Assembly: GCF_008831285.2 (NCBI RefSeq)
Contig: NC_045151.1
Location: 9,786,571 to 9,850,570, forward strand
DNA: 64,000 nt
Source: Nymphaea colorata
Taxonomy: Eukaryota; Streptophyta; Magnoliopsida; Nymphaeales; Nymphaeaceae
Direction: 5' to 3'
Part shown: in pieces, positions 47,239 to 57,044 of the stretch
How the letters are laid out: every line of letters begins with the position of its first letter
Position numbering within the stretch: the first letter of the stretch is position 1
Made by a program: the position numbers and the translations under genes
Notes under the pieces: model-generated
The model's input: only the letters and a program-made list of their open reading frames with translations
Database searches by the model: none
What the model was told of the DNA's origin: nothing

Positions 47239-47430
47239 GCTCTGATACCAAACAGAAATGGGGGCCGGGTTTAAGCAAAAAAGCGCCGGTTTGCTTTTAA
47301 AACAGCATGGGAGGCAGAGGAGTGGAGAAGAAGAAAATGAAGGGGAGTGAGGAAGGGAGATGGACTCAAGCACTTAGAAGCAAGTACTCGGTGGTGGATG
47401 GGTGAGAGGATGATGAGTACAGACGCTTTA
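47239..47430 (-). mobile_element. Retroelement leader and iMet-tRNA primer site, minus orientation
   Basis: On the minus strand a leader begins near GTCTGTACTCATCATCC (47424) and runs to a TGGTATCAGAGC at 47250-47239. That is the complement of the 3' end of initiator methionine tRNA, used as primer by plant pararetroviruses and many LTR elements. The leader is repeated in inverted orientation at 47922-48090. Confidence 0.6.
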
Positions 47431-47900
47431 TTAATTTTATGATTTCAATATAGTTTTGATTAGGATTTTGAGGGTATTTTAAGGTTTGTTTTTGTAAGAC
47501 TTCAATATTATCTTTATATTCCTGGAAGCTTCCAATTTTGCTTAACATGGTGGCTAATTAGTCTTTCAGGTATCTTTGAATTCTAATATTTCTTTAAGAA
47601 TATTATTTCTAAGTGTATCAAATATGGGTTGCCAAAAGGCCTAATTCTTCATATTGTAGGATTCTAGGTTTTGCGCTAAAGAAATGTGTAGATCGGTTAT
47701 ACTATTTAGTTGTTGAGACATGGGACTAGAGTCTTCATTATGAAGTAAATGTTTTCCATTTTGGAAATAGCAAGTATGACTGAATTGTTTGTTTTTTATA
47801 GTGCTCTTAGTTTTTCATATAATTCCAAGTTCACGTTTAGCTTGTTCGGAAAGGAATCATATTCCTTTTCCAGATTGTAATTTGTTTTGAAGTCCAATGC
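47431..47900. other. Spacer between two head-to-head leaders
   Basis: AT-rich, about 470 bp. On the minus side a 60-codon ORF (47548-47366) runs into the leader. No shared promoter half is visible; only the plus side has a clear TATA box. Confidence 0.4.
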
Positions 47901-47901
47901 C

Positions 47902-48090
47902 TATATAAGCACCACCTCAGTGTCTGTACTCATCATCCTCTCACCCATCCACCACCAAGTACTTGCTTCTAAGTGCTTGAGTCCATCTCCCTTCCTCACT
48001 CCCCTTCCTTTTCTTCTTCTCCACTCCTCTGCCTCCCAAGCTGTTGTAAAAGCGAACCGGTGCTTTTGTGCTTCATCCCCGCCCCCTTCT
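47902..48090 (+). promoter_or_regulatory. Retroelement promoter and leader, plus orientation
   Basis: TATATAAG at 47902-47909 stands about 30 bases before the start of a pyrimidine-rich leader (GTCTGTACTC at 47922). Position and form recall the full-length-transcript promoters of plant pararetroviruses. The leader matches the minus-strand leader but diverges where the primer site should be. Confidence 0.5.
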
Positions 48091-48166
48091 TTGATGCAAG
48101 ATTTGTATGACCGAAGCATGCAAATTCTGTTTGGAAGAAAGACAATAACAATTTATTTTAGAAAAA

Positions 48167-48355
48167 ATGGTTAGAAGAAAAGATAATACTATAGAAAAAG
48201 GAATCCTTGTAGTAGACAATAGAATAGATATCGAAAGAACATTAACTACAGTTGAACTAAAGATAGGATCTTTAGAGAATAAGATAGTGAGGCTAGATCC
48301 AACGAATTATGAGGTGCCGAATACCAACAACAAAGGTAAAGGCATAATTTTTTAA
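48167..48355 (+). pseudogene. Small coiled-coil ORF of pararetrovirus-like relic
   Basis: 62 codons, starting MVRRKDNTIEKG, with a heptad-like stretch (RTLTTVELKIGSLENKIVRL) in the middle. Its place just after the leader and before a protease resembles the small virion-associated or coat-region ORFs of Caulimoviridae. The short length and loss of frame just after (FLKR) suggest a relic of a longer protein. Assignment is inference from position and coiled coil. Confidence 0.3.
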
Positions 48356-48394
48356 AAAGGTGAGAGGGCACTAACTACCATAACCTTTTCCAAT

Positions 48395-48858
48395 ATGAAG
48401 ATTGACCATAAGGAACAAAGAAGAACAACTATCAGAATTCCGTATATATTCAAAATAGAAAAGTGGAAATTGGAAATAGATGCCTTAATAGACACAGGGT
48501 GTAGTGTTTCGGTGTTAGACAAAGCACTAGTCCTACCAGAGTATCATAGAAGCCTAGACCCTGCCTTACAACTTTGGGCAGAACAAATGGATGGATCCTT
48601 ACATAAATATGATGAAGAGATATGCAAATATAAAATAGCTTTTAGAATCTATGAAGAGGAACATACTGCCTACCAACCAGGGCGTAAGACATTCATTAGA
48701 CATATGCAATTATATGATAGTACAAAATGCATTATAATCTGTACTTGGGAAACATGCACCTTCCCTTTATGGTCTATAATAACAGCCAACTTAAAAGAAT
48801 TAGAAGCATAGCAGAAAAGCAAATTGATGCTAATAATCTTGAAGACACCCATTACTAA
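48395..48858 (+). pseudogene. Retroelement aspartic protease fragment (Caulimoviridae-like)
   Basis: The ORF holds ALIDTGCSVSVL (about residues 31-42), the catalytic Asp-Thr-Gly core of a retroviral-type protease with the usual hydrophobic residues before it. About 100 residues later STKCIIICTWETC stands where the family has its second conserved strand. The frame is lost there, and the reading continues in another frame to 48858. No reverse transcriptase or RNase H follows: the sequence runs straight into a (TG)n(AG)n tract. With the leader, primer site and TATA box nearby this looks like an old endogenous pararetrovirus piece. An LTR retrotransposon is the alternative. Inactive. Confidence 0.5.
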
Positions 48859-48864
48859 TATGCA

Positions 48865-48865
<1 letters not shown>

Positions 48866-48900
<35 letters not shown>

Positions 48901-48910
48901 GGAGAGAGAG
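48866..48910. repeat. (TG)n(AG)n microsatellite
   Basis: GTGTGTGTGTGTGTGAGAGAGAG and so on, at the end of the protease relic. Confidence 0.95.
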
Positions 48911-49340
48911 GCCTTCTGTTTTTACTAAGAAATGATTATTGATGTCTGCAAGGTATCACTCATTCCAGATGTTTAGGTGAAAGGAAGAAGGAACATAGAA
49001 AGCTTTAGTCGATATTGTGAATAAGATTGGGTTTATCCGAGCATTAGATATTTGAGTTGGGGAACAACTAAAATTTATTAGTTTTGTTGAGGATTTGCTC
49101 AACGTGTTTTATACTCTTTCTCTAAAGTGTGTCATCAATTCAAATTTAATTTTCTAGAGAATTTATTTTATGGACATTGGACAAAAATTATGGAAGTTAT
49201 AACTACCCTATGATGTATGCATGTGCATGTATTATTTACAATACATTGATATGCATGTGAACTATATTCTAGAAGATAGTGCATTGAAGCTTCTATGTTG
49301 CATGCCATGAAAGAGATGTCACTTATGGGATTGTTCAGTG
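48911..49340. other. No recognisable gene
   Basis: AT-rich DNA leading into the exon-like segments at 49346 and 49585. Nothing is supported here. Confidence 0.4.
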
Positions 49341-49345
49341 ATTGA

Positions 49346-49459
49346 GTCTTATCTTACAAGGCAGAGGTAGCTATGAAGATCGTTCTGATATACTCCGTCT
49401 TATCATAGACCTTGTAGAGGCAAGCTGCTATGCTGACAACCCTGAATGGAGGTTAACAT
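49346..49459 (+). other. Exon-like segment (unrecognised host gene)
   Basis: One frame is open and reads LQGRGSYEDRSDILRLIIDL, then VEASCYADNPEWR, before AGGTTAACA at 49450. It has amphipathic-helix character and a protein-like composition. A second segment, 49585-49700, reads [20 protein letters not shown] and [19 protein letters not shown] after TTTCTCTCCAG. The two could be successive exons of one gene interrupted by the LTR element that starts near 49715. Family not recognised. Confidence 0.35.
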
Positions 49460-49714
49460 GATTCTGAACCTTAAAGTGAAAAATTTAACTAGCTTAGCCA
49501 TAGCCACTTCTCATGAAAAGCTCTTAGTTCAATTTTGAATAGTTTTAGTCATTTTATCCTATCTAAGCTGCATTTTCTCTCCAGTGTTGATGAACAAGTT
49601 GCCAAAGATATACAACTCTTAGATCCAATTGCTGAAAAACAAACACAGATATTTTCTGAAGAGTGCAAGTTGTTTCCATCAGATGTTCAGATCCAATCGT
49701 TGTATCCTCTGTAG

Positions 49715-50152
49715 GTTTTTACCTATAAACACTAGAATGAGTTCATAAGTATACTCAGTATCGGTCTGATGGCCAGGTCCATCCATCAGACCTTTTCCTT
49801 TGTTCAGGCCCTGAGTAGCCCTCTCAACCACTGGAGGTTGTGTTTGGTTAGCGGCTAATTGTCTAAACATAGCCGTAACCTCTTCCATTTCTTTTTGGCA
49901 GTCTAGATTCTGTCGATCTTGATCTCTCTTTCGAAAGTGCTCCGCCTTGTTCATATCACTTCTCATTTGTGCCACTTCTCGCTCTATGGTTAGAATTCTT
50001 TCCATAGCGAAGAGGGGCACTTGTCCTGCCTCTGCCGTAGGGGCCACTTCTTGTTGCCCGGTGACTACTTCCTCGATAATAGGCTCGTCCAGGTTGAATT
50101 GTTTCTTGGACTTCCCCATTTCGTGGAGTTGCGATCTAAGGCGCCAAGGCAA
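49715..50152 (-). pseudogene. Gag start of a minus-strand LTR retrotransposon, truncated
   Basis: The likely start is the Met of MGKSKKQFNLDEPIIEEV (about 50119). A coiled stretch follows (ERILTIEREVAQMRSDMNKA). The Gag reading stops near 49715, where it runs into the exon-like host sequence. It lies about 530 bp behind a primer binding site (50669-50680), as gag should. No capsid, protease or RT is present, so most of the element is lost. Probably Ty3/gypsy by general look; I am not certain of the lineage. Confidence 0.5.
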
Positions 50153-50668
50153 TAGTTTGCTAGCTGAAGGAAATAAACCTAACTAGAAATCCAAAAACTG
50201 ACTAAGTGCTGCCACTCTCAAAGAAAAACCGACTCTGTTTCTGCCTATGCTGCCACGCTGCCGCTGCCTCTGCTGCCGCGCGTGAGTCCATAGGCAAGGG
50301 AGACGGGTTGGCCCGTCTACTGTCGCGCTACTCCTTAGCGCCTCGGCAGTCCCGCTTCGCTCTCGGCCGGGCTCGTAGAGCCTAAATCGCCACACCCGCC
50401 TGGTGTCTCGGCGACGGACCTCAAGCTTAGCTACCCTCGGGTGTACAATGCGTACAGCCCTACACTTGTTGAAAACAAGCAAGCGAAGCCTCGTCTACGC
50501 GATGGAAATAGCGAAATCGTGAAGGCTGAAATCCTACGACTGACACTGACAACCGAGAAGACCAAAACACCTTGCGGATGACCAAACTGAATACTGACTT
50601 CTAAACTGCCCTCTGAAGCTGAATCTTCATGGGTCGGTGCTCAAATTGACAGTAAAGACCTCAAGGTG

Positions 50669-50680
50669 GCTCTGATACCA
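50669..50680 (-). other. iMet-tRNA primer binding site
   Basis: Minus strand TGGTATCAGAGC, two bases after ...GCCTAACA, which would be the LTR end (50683). This fixes the orientation of the element: LTR to the right, gag to the left. Confidence 0.8.
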
Positions 50681-50682
50681 AT

Positions 50683-53600
50683 TGTTAGGCACGATCCTGG
50701 TTGGGCTAGAAAGCCCGAACCTAGAGCGTCCTAGTTCCCAAGTCTCCTTGAGGGTTTCTGTCTAAAATTCAAAATCCTAAAAAATTAAAACAGTGAATCT
50801 ACCCGGCCGGACAAACCCCGGCGCAAATTCCCTTAGGACTGGAGTACAGGTGCGGAAAACCCTTTCCCAACTCCTAACTACGGATAAAACCTACTACAAA
50901 CACTACAGTGGGTTATAAGGCCTTACAAATGCAAGCGATACAATTTTACTCTCGCAGCTCACTCAGGAAAACCATACAAACCACGACTAACGCGCAATCA
51001 CACCCAACTAAAAGCAAATAGGATGGTCGGCTCCTTGTGACCGTGTCTCGGGCAATAGGCCCTCGAGGTGCCACAGAGGGGAGCAAGGCCAAGGCCTGGG
51101 CTAAAGTAGTAAAGGAATGAAACTAATATGCTTCCTAAAACAAAAACAAATACACCCTCCCACGACTACAAGGGGGATGAGAACACGTACCTGCCAAGGT
51201 GCTACCTTGGCTGCACGAACAGGCCACGGGGTGAAGAACCAATCCCCGGGCAACTCAGCTCACGGGCAGGCGTGAATCGCGCGGCCTGGGATAGTTGCCT
51301 GTTGTCCAAGATGGCTGTCGGGACGCATGGGTTGGAGCTGACTACTGCTGCCGATGCAGGGCCGACGGAAAGCTCGCCAACGGCTGACGCTAGCTGCTGC
51401 CGCTTCAGGTCGGAGAAGAGCGCACAACGATGGAAGCCTGCTGCGGTCGCTGCAGGTCGATGGAAGACGCGCGACCGACTGTCGCTTGCTGCTGGGCGTC
51501 GAACGGACGGGCGACGGACTGCCGCCTGCGATGCGCCTGCTTGCTACGGATGCGGCCGAGGGGGGCGAGAGCCGATAAGGCAATGCCTACCTGCCTGGCT
51601 GCTGGACGGGCTCGGCCACGGCTGTCGACGGGCAGAGGCCGTCGGCTGGAAGCTTGCCGAGGTGCTGGCCGGAAACGCTTAGCGCAAGACTAGCACCGGC
51701 TGTGCCTGGTCCCTAACTAAGGCCGGCTGGCTCGGTGCGGCGGGGCTCTAAGGGACGGCTGGTCTCGGTGAGATGGGTTCAGTTCAGGGTAAGCCGAGAA
51801 GAGATATAACTTAGGTGGGGTAGATAGGTGTCCTAACTACGAGTGAGGCTAAGTGGGCTGGCTTCGGACTAGTGAGCCTAAGCTCAGGTCAAGGTCAAGA
51901 GAGACCGAGAGAGAGATAGGGTCGACTAGATGGCGGCTGCTACTGCACCAAGTCAACGAGTCCGGGAGAGAAGGTCAAGGGTCACTCGAGGTAGGCTCGA
52001 GTCAACTGGGCTAGGTTGAATGGGTCAAGGGTTGGACCAGATTACCTAATTGAGCTAGGTGAGGTTAAGTCAACTAGGTCTAGGTCTAGTCAGGGTAAGA
52101 GGGTTGACCGAAGGGGTTAGGTGGCGCGCGAGGTAGCCTAGATGGGTTCGGACGGGCTTGGCTGGTCGAACCAAGGGTGATGCGCTGGATCTATGCCACG
52201 TGGCTAGATCAAAGGCTGGAAGAGGGCGCGAGGGATAACCCTAGCGACAAGGAAAAGAGGGAATGCCTTTTCCTAAAACTAAGGAAAGGAGGCCTCGAGC
52301 TGGATGCGAGTGAGGAGGGCAAGGGCGAGGTGGCGCTTGCGGTTCTCTCAAACGATGAGATCGTGACACGTGGAGCTGATGAAGGGTGGAGGTTGCATGC
52401 GATAGCTGAAGAAGATGAGGTGTCCTAAGAGCTGGAGAAAGTAGAGGAATGTGTGCTAGAAAGGAGGGACACTTCCTAAAGGCGTGGAGAGAAGAGGGGG
52501 AGTGGACTCGGTAAAGGCTCGCAATGAGGAGGTGGATGCGAGGGACGTGGGACACTTGGCAAGCGAGGAGCTGAGCTGGCAAGCTGCTGCTTGAGCTGGC
52601 AGTGACGGGCTGGGAGGGCGCACACGATGAGGACGCGTGGCTGGATGGACTCTCAAGGTTTCATGCGACTAAGGGTGAGACTCAATCAAAAAGTAAAACG
52701 AGAAAGATAAGGAGAAAGGCGTGGGGCTCTCCTACAAACTAGGGCCACAAATTCTCGAGCTAATCTCGAGTAGGACAGGTGGTGCTGACGTGGAGAGGTG
52801 CTGGACTGACTGTTTACTTGGTTGACACCTGGACACTTGGACGGACGAGATGAAGAACGAGGAGACTTACCCGGAATTGGCTGGCGTCCACGGTGGAGTG
52901 CTCCAAGCTCGCCGGCGACCGGAATTCTCTTCTTCACCTCGACAGTCCGATCTACCCTTAATGAACTTGAACGAAAACAAGAAGGCAGAAGGGCAGAACA
53001 GTCCTCGACCTCAAGGGCAATGGCGGACGCCGGATTTAGCAGCGGCGACCGGAATTAGCCTCTTTTCCGGCGAGGTACCGATCTTCCAATCTAGCCGTCG
53101 GATTCCGCTCAAGTTACACCATGTTTTAGCTTTTCCTTGGGCGATCCTTTTGAGCTAGTTCTTACAATTTTTCCACGGCCAGATCCACGACTTTTTCTAA
53201 TTTTTATATCTCTGGACCGAGAGGTCAAGTGGAAGAAACCAAGCCTTATTTCAATAATTTTGAGGCTCTTCCACCGTTCGTTTTCTCTTGAGCTTTCTTA
53301 GATTAATCTAGGCGATCGCCTAGGAGAAATGAGACCGATTTAGGGACTGCTAAGACCGCTGCACCAGAGATTTCTGCTCTGCTCTTGGGTATGCCAAGAG
53401 GAGAACTGAACATGGAGAGTTCAGCCATAGAAGCTGTCAAATCAACTCTCTTTCTGCCTAAAGAATCGACTAAACAAATCAAACAAAGCTGTCCCGTTGA
53501 AGCCGAGGATCAAACCTGCGCCTTCAACCTTCCCTTTTCTGAAATCAGACTTTCAACCCCTTCGTGTGCAAGGAGCAGGCTCTGATTACAGTTTTAATGA

Positions 53601-53880
53601 AAACCGGTAGGGGGTACTTACGTGGTCAAGGGAGAATCAGCCGCCGACGAGGAGGAGATCCGCCCGAGCCGTGCCTTTGGGCCTTCATCGAAGACGCCGG
53701 TGCTCCAAAGCTCTTCAATGGATGAGAAATCGCCACGGGCCAAGGGGGCGCGAGAGGGAGAAGACGCCTGGTTCACACCTCGGTGAAGAAGACGGGAGAC
53801 TTAGAGATTACGGGATTCCACAAAGGGAAAATGCAGACCTCGCGAGGAGGAGAGAGAGTGCTCAACTCCAAATGAACATT
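50683..53880 (-). mobile_element. Long GC-rich LTR-like region
   Basis: Begins TGTTAGGCACGATCC on the plus strand (LTR end TAACA on the minus strand) next to the primer site, and stays GC-rich until about 53880. If all of this is LTR it is about 3.2 kb, at the long end for plants. The right end was not identified, so a nested second element is possible. Overlapping ORFs on both strands (for example 51128-51682) are GC-driven shadows with no domain. Clusters of GGTCAA/CTAGGTC words occur at 51890-52110. Confidence 0.45.
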
Positions 53881-54900
53881 AATAGTTTGTATAGCACTCC
53901 ACAAGCCCTACCCACTTCACCAACCCCCTTGGTGCTAACAAAGTCAATGATAAGTCAGTATGTTAAGGAAAACACAACTAGCACAATGTCATTTACACAA
54001 GTCAATGAAAAATAGAAAAACAAAGACGGCTGATGCTGAAAATCTCAGGATAAATATTCTTTGCTTTACATTGTATTGTTAAAGAAAGGATGAACAAGAC
54101 GAGTTCCCCCATATAGCAAACAACAGCTAAGCTGAACCACCATCAACTGAAATAGACCATGAAGTTAGTTCTATTAAGCTAAAGATATATCATATATGTT
54201 TGTGGGATCATGAAAGACCACACAATATTATGAATAGGCATAGCATCATACTGTTAAGTGTAAGCATGGCAGCCAACCTTACTTAATGAAGTTGCCTGGG
54301 TCAAACAATTATGGGACTACTGCTGACGATCATAAAGAGGCAACTTTTAACTGTCTAGTTTAGACAGCCATCTTAGAAACCCCTATGAGCAAGCACTTAG
54401 CAATAAAAAATGAGGAAGAACAGGATGGAATTCGTTTTGGTACAAAAGTAGCTAATCTAGATCCGAGATCTTAATAGACTATAACAATGTGAAGGTTGTA
54501 AGTGCATCATGAAAAGATGGAATAGTGAACCCAAACGGTGTGTTACCAGACTAGTAATGCAGTATGTGACAATGAAAATCACCAAAAAAGTAATATTTCT
54601 TCGACAAAACCAAAAAAATAAGTTCGCATAGTCATATAGATGCTTGTAATGTTGATGCAATTTAAATACTTGAAGGTCAAACGAAGTAAAGGATATATGA
54701 TACATAGAACTAAAAGTCTAAATCTAGCACTTTGAGTTACATGCAAATAGCTCACCACGAGAAGTGTACCTGTTGAGTTCTACGACCCAGTTTAGATCTC
54801 TGTCGACACATTACTTCTAAAGGAAGGATTCATTGGCAAGTCCAATAATGACCTGCTTCATGTCTTCCAAATGCAGTGCAACATGCTATGTTTCCTGAGG
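53881..54900. other. No recognisable gene
   Basis: Return to AT-rich DNA. A minus-strand stretch at 54760-54900, with AACAG/GTACAC donor-like border and a reading VALHLEDMKQVIIGLANESF, might be an exon, but a stop lies in the same frame. Confidence 0.35.
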
Positions 54901-54910
54901 AATTATATTT

Positions 54911-55237
54911 TTAGTTGGCATTAAATATGTAATTCATGTGGTTTCTATTCCTACCATTATATAAATTAAAGGTAAGCCATTTAATTTCAGCAGCAGCTCC
55001 GGCGAGGGCCCGGTATTCAGCTTCACAGGACAAGCGAGCGACAGTCGGTTGTTTCTTAGAGCTCCAGGATATACAATTTGGACCAAGAAATGTGAAGTAT
55101 CCTGAAGTCGATCGGCGTGTATCTAGACAGTCCGCGCAGTCTGCATCAGAGTACGCTCGGAGAGTCAAATCTTGGGATTTAAAGAACTGGATACCATATT
55201 GAGACGTGCCTCGAACATATCGTATAATGCGTTTCAA
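54911..55237 (-). pseudogene. Ty1/copia RNase H fragment (right copy)
   Basis: 108 codons open: IIRYVRGTSQYGIQFFKSQ, then SDADCADCLDTRRSTSGYF, then SWSSKKQPTVARLSCEAEYR and ALAGAAAEIKWL. This is the standard copia RNase H order (Y-S-D-A-D, R-R-S-T-S-G, S-K-K-Q, S-x-x-E-A-E-Y). It ends early: after KWLTF it runs into unrelated AT-rich sequence, which is also where homology to the left arm ends. Confidence 0.85.
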
Positions 55238-55720
55238 GATTTAAAAATGCTTCATCGTGAGGGCATGCATGAATTGACATGCAAAATTTACTGCATAGGA
55301 GAGATCTGGTCGTGTAAGGGTCAAGTGTTGAAGTGCACATGCAAGACTTGCGGTAGCATTGGAATGAGGAGGATCAATTTTCTCAGGAGATTTGGAACCA
55401 ACAGTAATTGGTGCACTCACTATTTTACATTGCTGCATTTGTGCTCTAGAAATAATGTCTTGAGCATATCTAGACTGATGCATAAACAAGCCATTTGAAG
55501 TCCTTGCAACTTGAATTCCCAAGAAGTAATTCAGATCAGCCAGATCATTCATAGCAAATTGTTGTCTGCCGGTGATGAGGAATGACATTATAAATGAATG
55601 TGAATTTCCTGTAAGAATGATATCAACAACATATAGTAATAGAATAGTGATAGATTGTACCCCATGATGCACTCCAGTGGATCCAGTAGAATTTGGTGGC
55701 AGCATATGCTGAAATCTAAA
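55238..55720 (-). pseudogene. Ty1/copia reverse transcriptase C-terminal fragment
   Basis: The frame reads LLLYVVDIILTGNSHSF, then DLADLNYFLGIQVARTSNG and QSRYAQDIISRAQM, then ALQHLTLTRPDLSYAVNF and QFMHALTMKHF before a stop. The normal catalytic YVDD box is YVVD here, losing one metal-binding Asp. About 20 residues usually found before 'GALQYLT' are also missing. The N-terminal RT half, integrase and protease are absent. This segment is deleted from the left arm. Confidence 0.85.
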
Positions 55721-55829
55721 TTGTTTCTCTTCCCCTTACTTTGACCTGAATTGATGTGGTTTGTTAAGCTGTGGGCTAGTTGTCCTCTTTGGCCAGCTTA
55801 GCAGTCTTGGCTCATCTGTTCACCTCACA

Positions 55830-56770
55830 CTGGTTGCCCCTTACCTTGGTATGAGGTGGTTCTCTCAAAACTCAAGGCATTCATGATGGGGCCATTGGTT
55901 CCCAAGTCGAATATGGTCACCCTTTCACCACCCTCCTCAAGGATCCTACTTATTCTTTCAAGGAGGTCGGGGGAATCCTTGCTGAGTCGCTTTAGCCGAG
56001 GGCTGTCAAGTGTCAAGTTCAATGCCTGGCCCCCATCCAACAAAAATAAACAGGCTTGCATGAAGCTGTCGACCCTGCACCCTGTTTTCCCAATGTCTGT
56101 AGGCAGCGCAGAAGGGCCCTCCTGTGTTGACCCCCATTCGAGCCCCCTGCTGACTCAAGATGGCTTGAGCAAACCCGCCCTCAATGAACCAAACTGCTCC
56201 AGCAGTGCCGACATATCCTTTTACATTCACGCAGTTGCTGGGGTCTCTTTGGCAGGCGTTGTCCTCACAGCCGGGCACAAAACGGAGATAGAGAGTGTGG
56301 GCTGCCCGCAGTTTGCCTTTAACAGGGCTGGTTGTGTGACGGAAGAGGTAACAATCACACCTCTGCCCTTCTCCTTTGGCAGCTCAGGAATGGCCACTGG
56401 TTCGGCTTCTTCTAGCAGGTCGTCGGCTGCTTACACTCATGTAGCTGTCCCCATTTGGCTCCGCACGTGAAGCACTGGCCATGCTTGAAATGTACTCGCC
56501 TTTCCTTAGGAGACAAGTGTTGTAATGACTAGTTGAGGGCATTCCTTGGGTCCACTGGTGCCGGAATGCCCTCCCTGGTTGGTATGCAGTCACTGGCCCT
56601 GGCTAGCGTGGGCAACATCAACTGCATTTTTTGCTTGAAGAGACCAACCTAGGTTCTCTTTTCCCGTTCCAGCTCGAAAGTCAGGGCAGTGTCCTGCCAA
56701 GCGTGAGTCTAGTTCTCCTCCTTTGTCCTGGCACCTTCATGCTTTGAGCATGTGTTAGAGAGTCCACTGC
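55830..56770 (-). pseudogene. Ty3/gypsy gag/protease-region remnant (right copy)
   Basis: Counterpart of 7740-8595. One minus frame reads NVKGYVGTAGAVWFIEGG and continues to GWGPGIELDT. Another is open from about 56061 down to 55825 (DSPRLKRLSKDSPDLLERIS). About 270 bp more on the gag side (56770-57045) is kept here and missing on the left. Broken by shifts. Confidence 0.55.
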
Positions 56771-57044
56771 GTCACCACCCTCAAGTTCTGCCAAAGGTTC
56801 AGTTCTCTCCAATGCTGACCGCATGGCAATTTCAGCCTCCTGGTCCGGGTACTCTCCCTAGGGGCATTGTGCACCTTGACCACCCATTGCGCATTGGCCA
56901 CCGTCGTCTGGTTCAACAAGGCATCCTTTTCTTCGACCTATTATTCCATGTCGATGGCACTATCTTCAATTTCTCCGATGCAGAATCTACAACGCACAAT
57001 AAGCAAAACGGAAAAAGATTACAGAAAACCGGTTTTCACAATCA

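Noticed and set aside
51128-51682. 184-codon ORF in the GC-rich region, with overlapping ORFs on both strands
   Set aside because: High GC content makes stops rare in all frames. It lies inside the LTR-like region and shows no family pattern.
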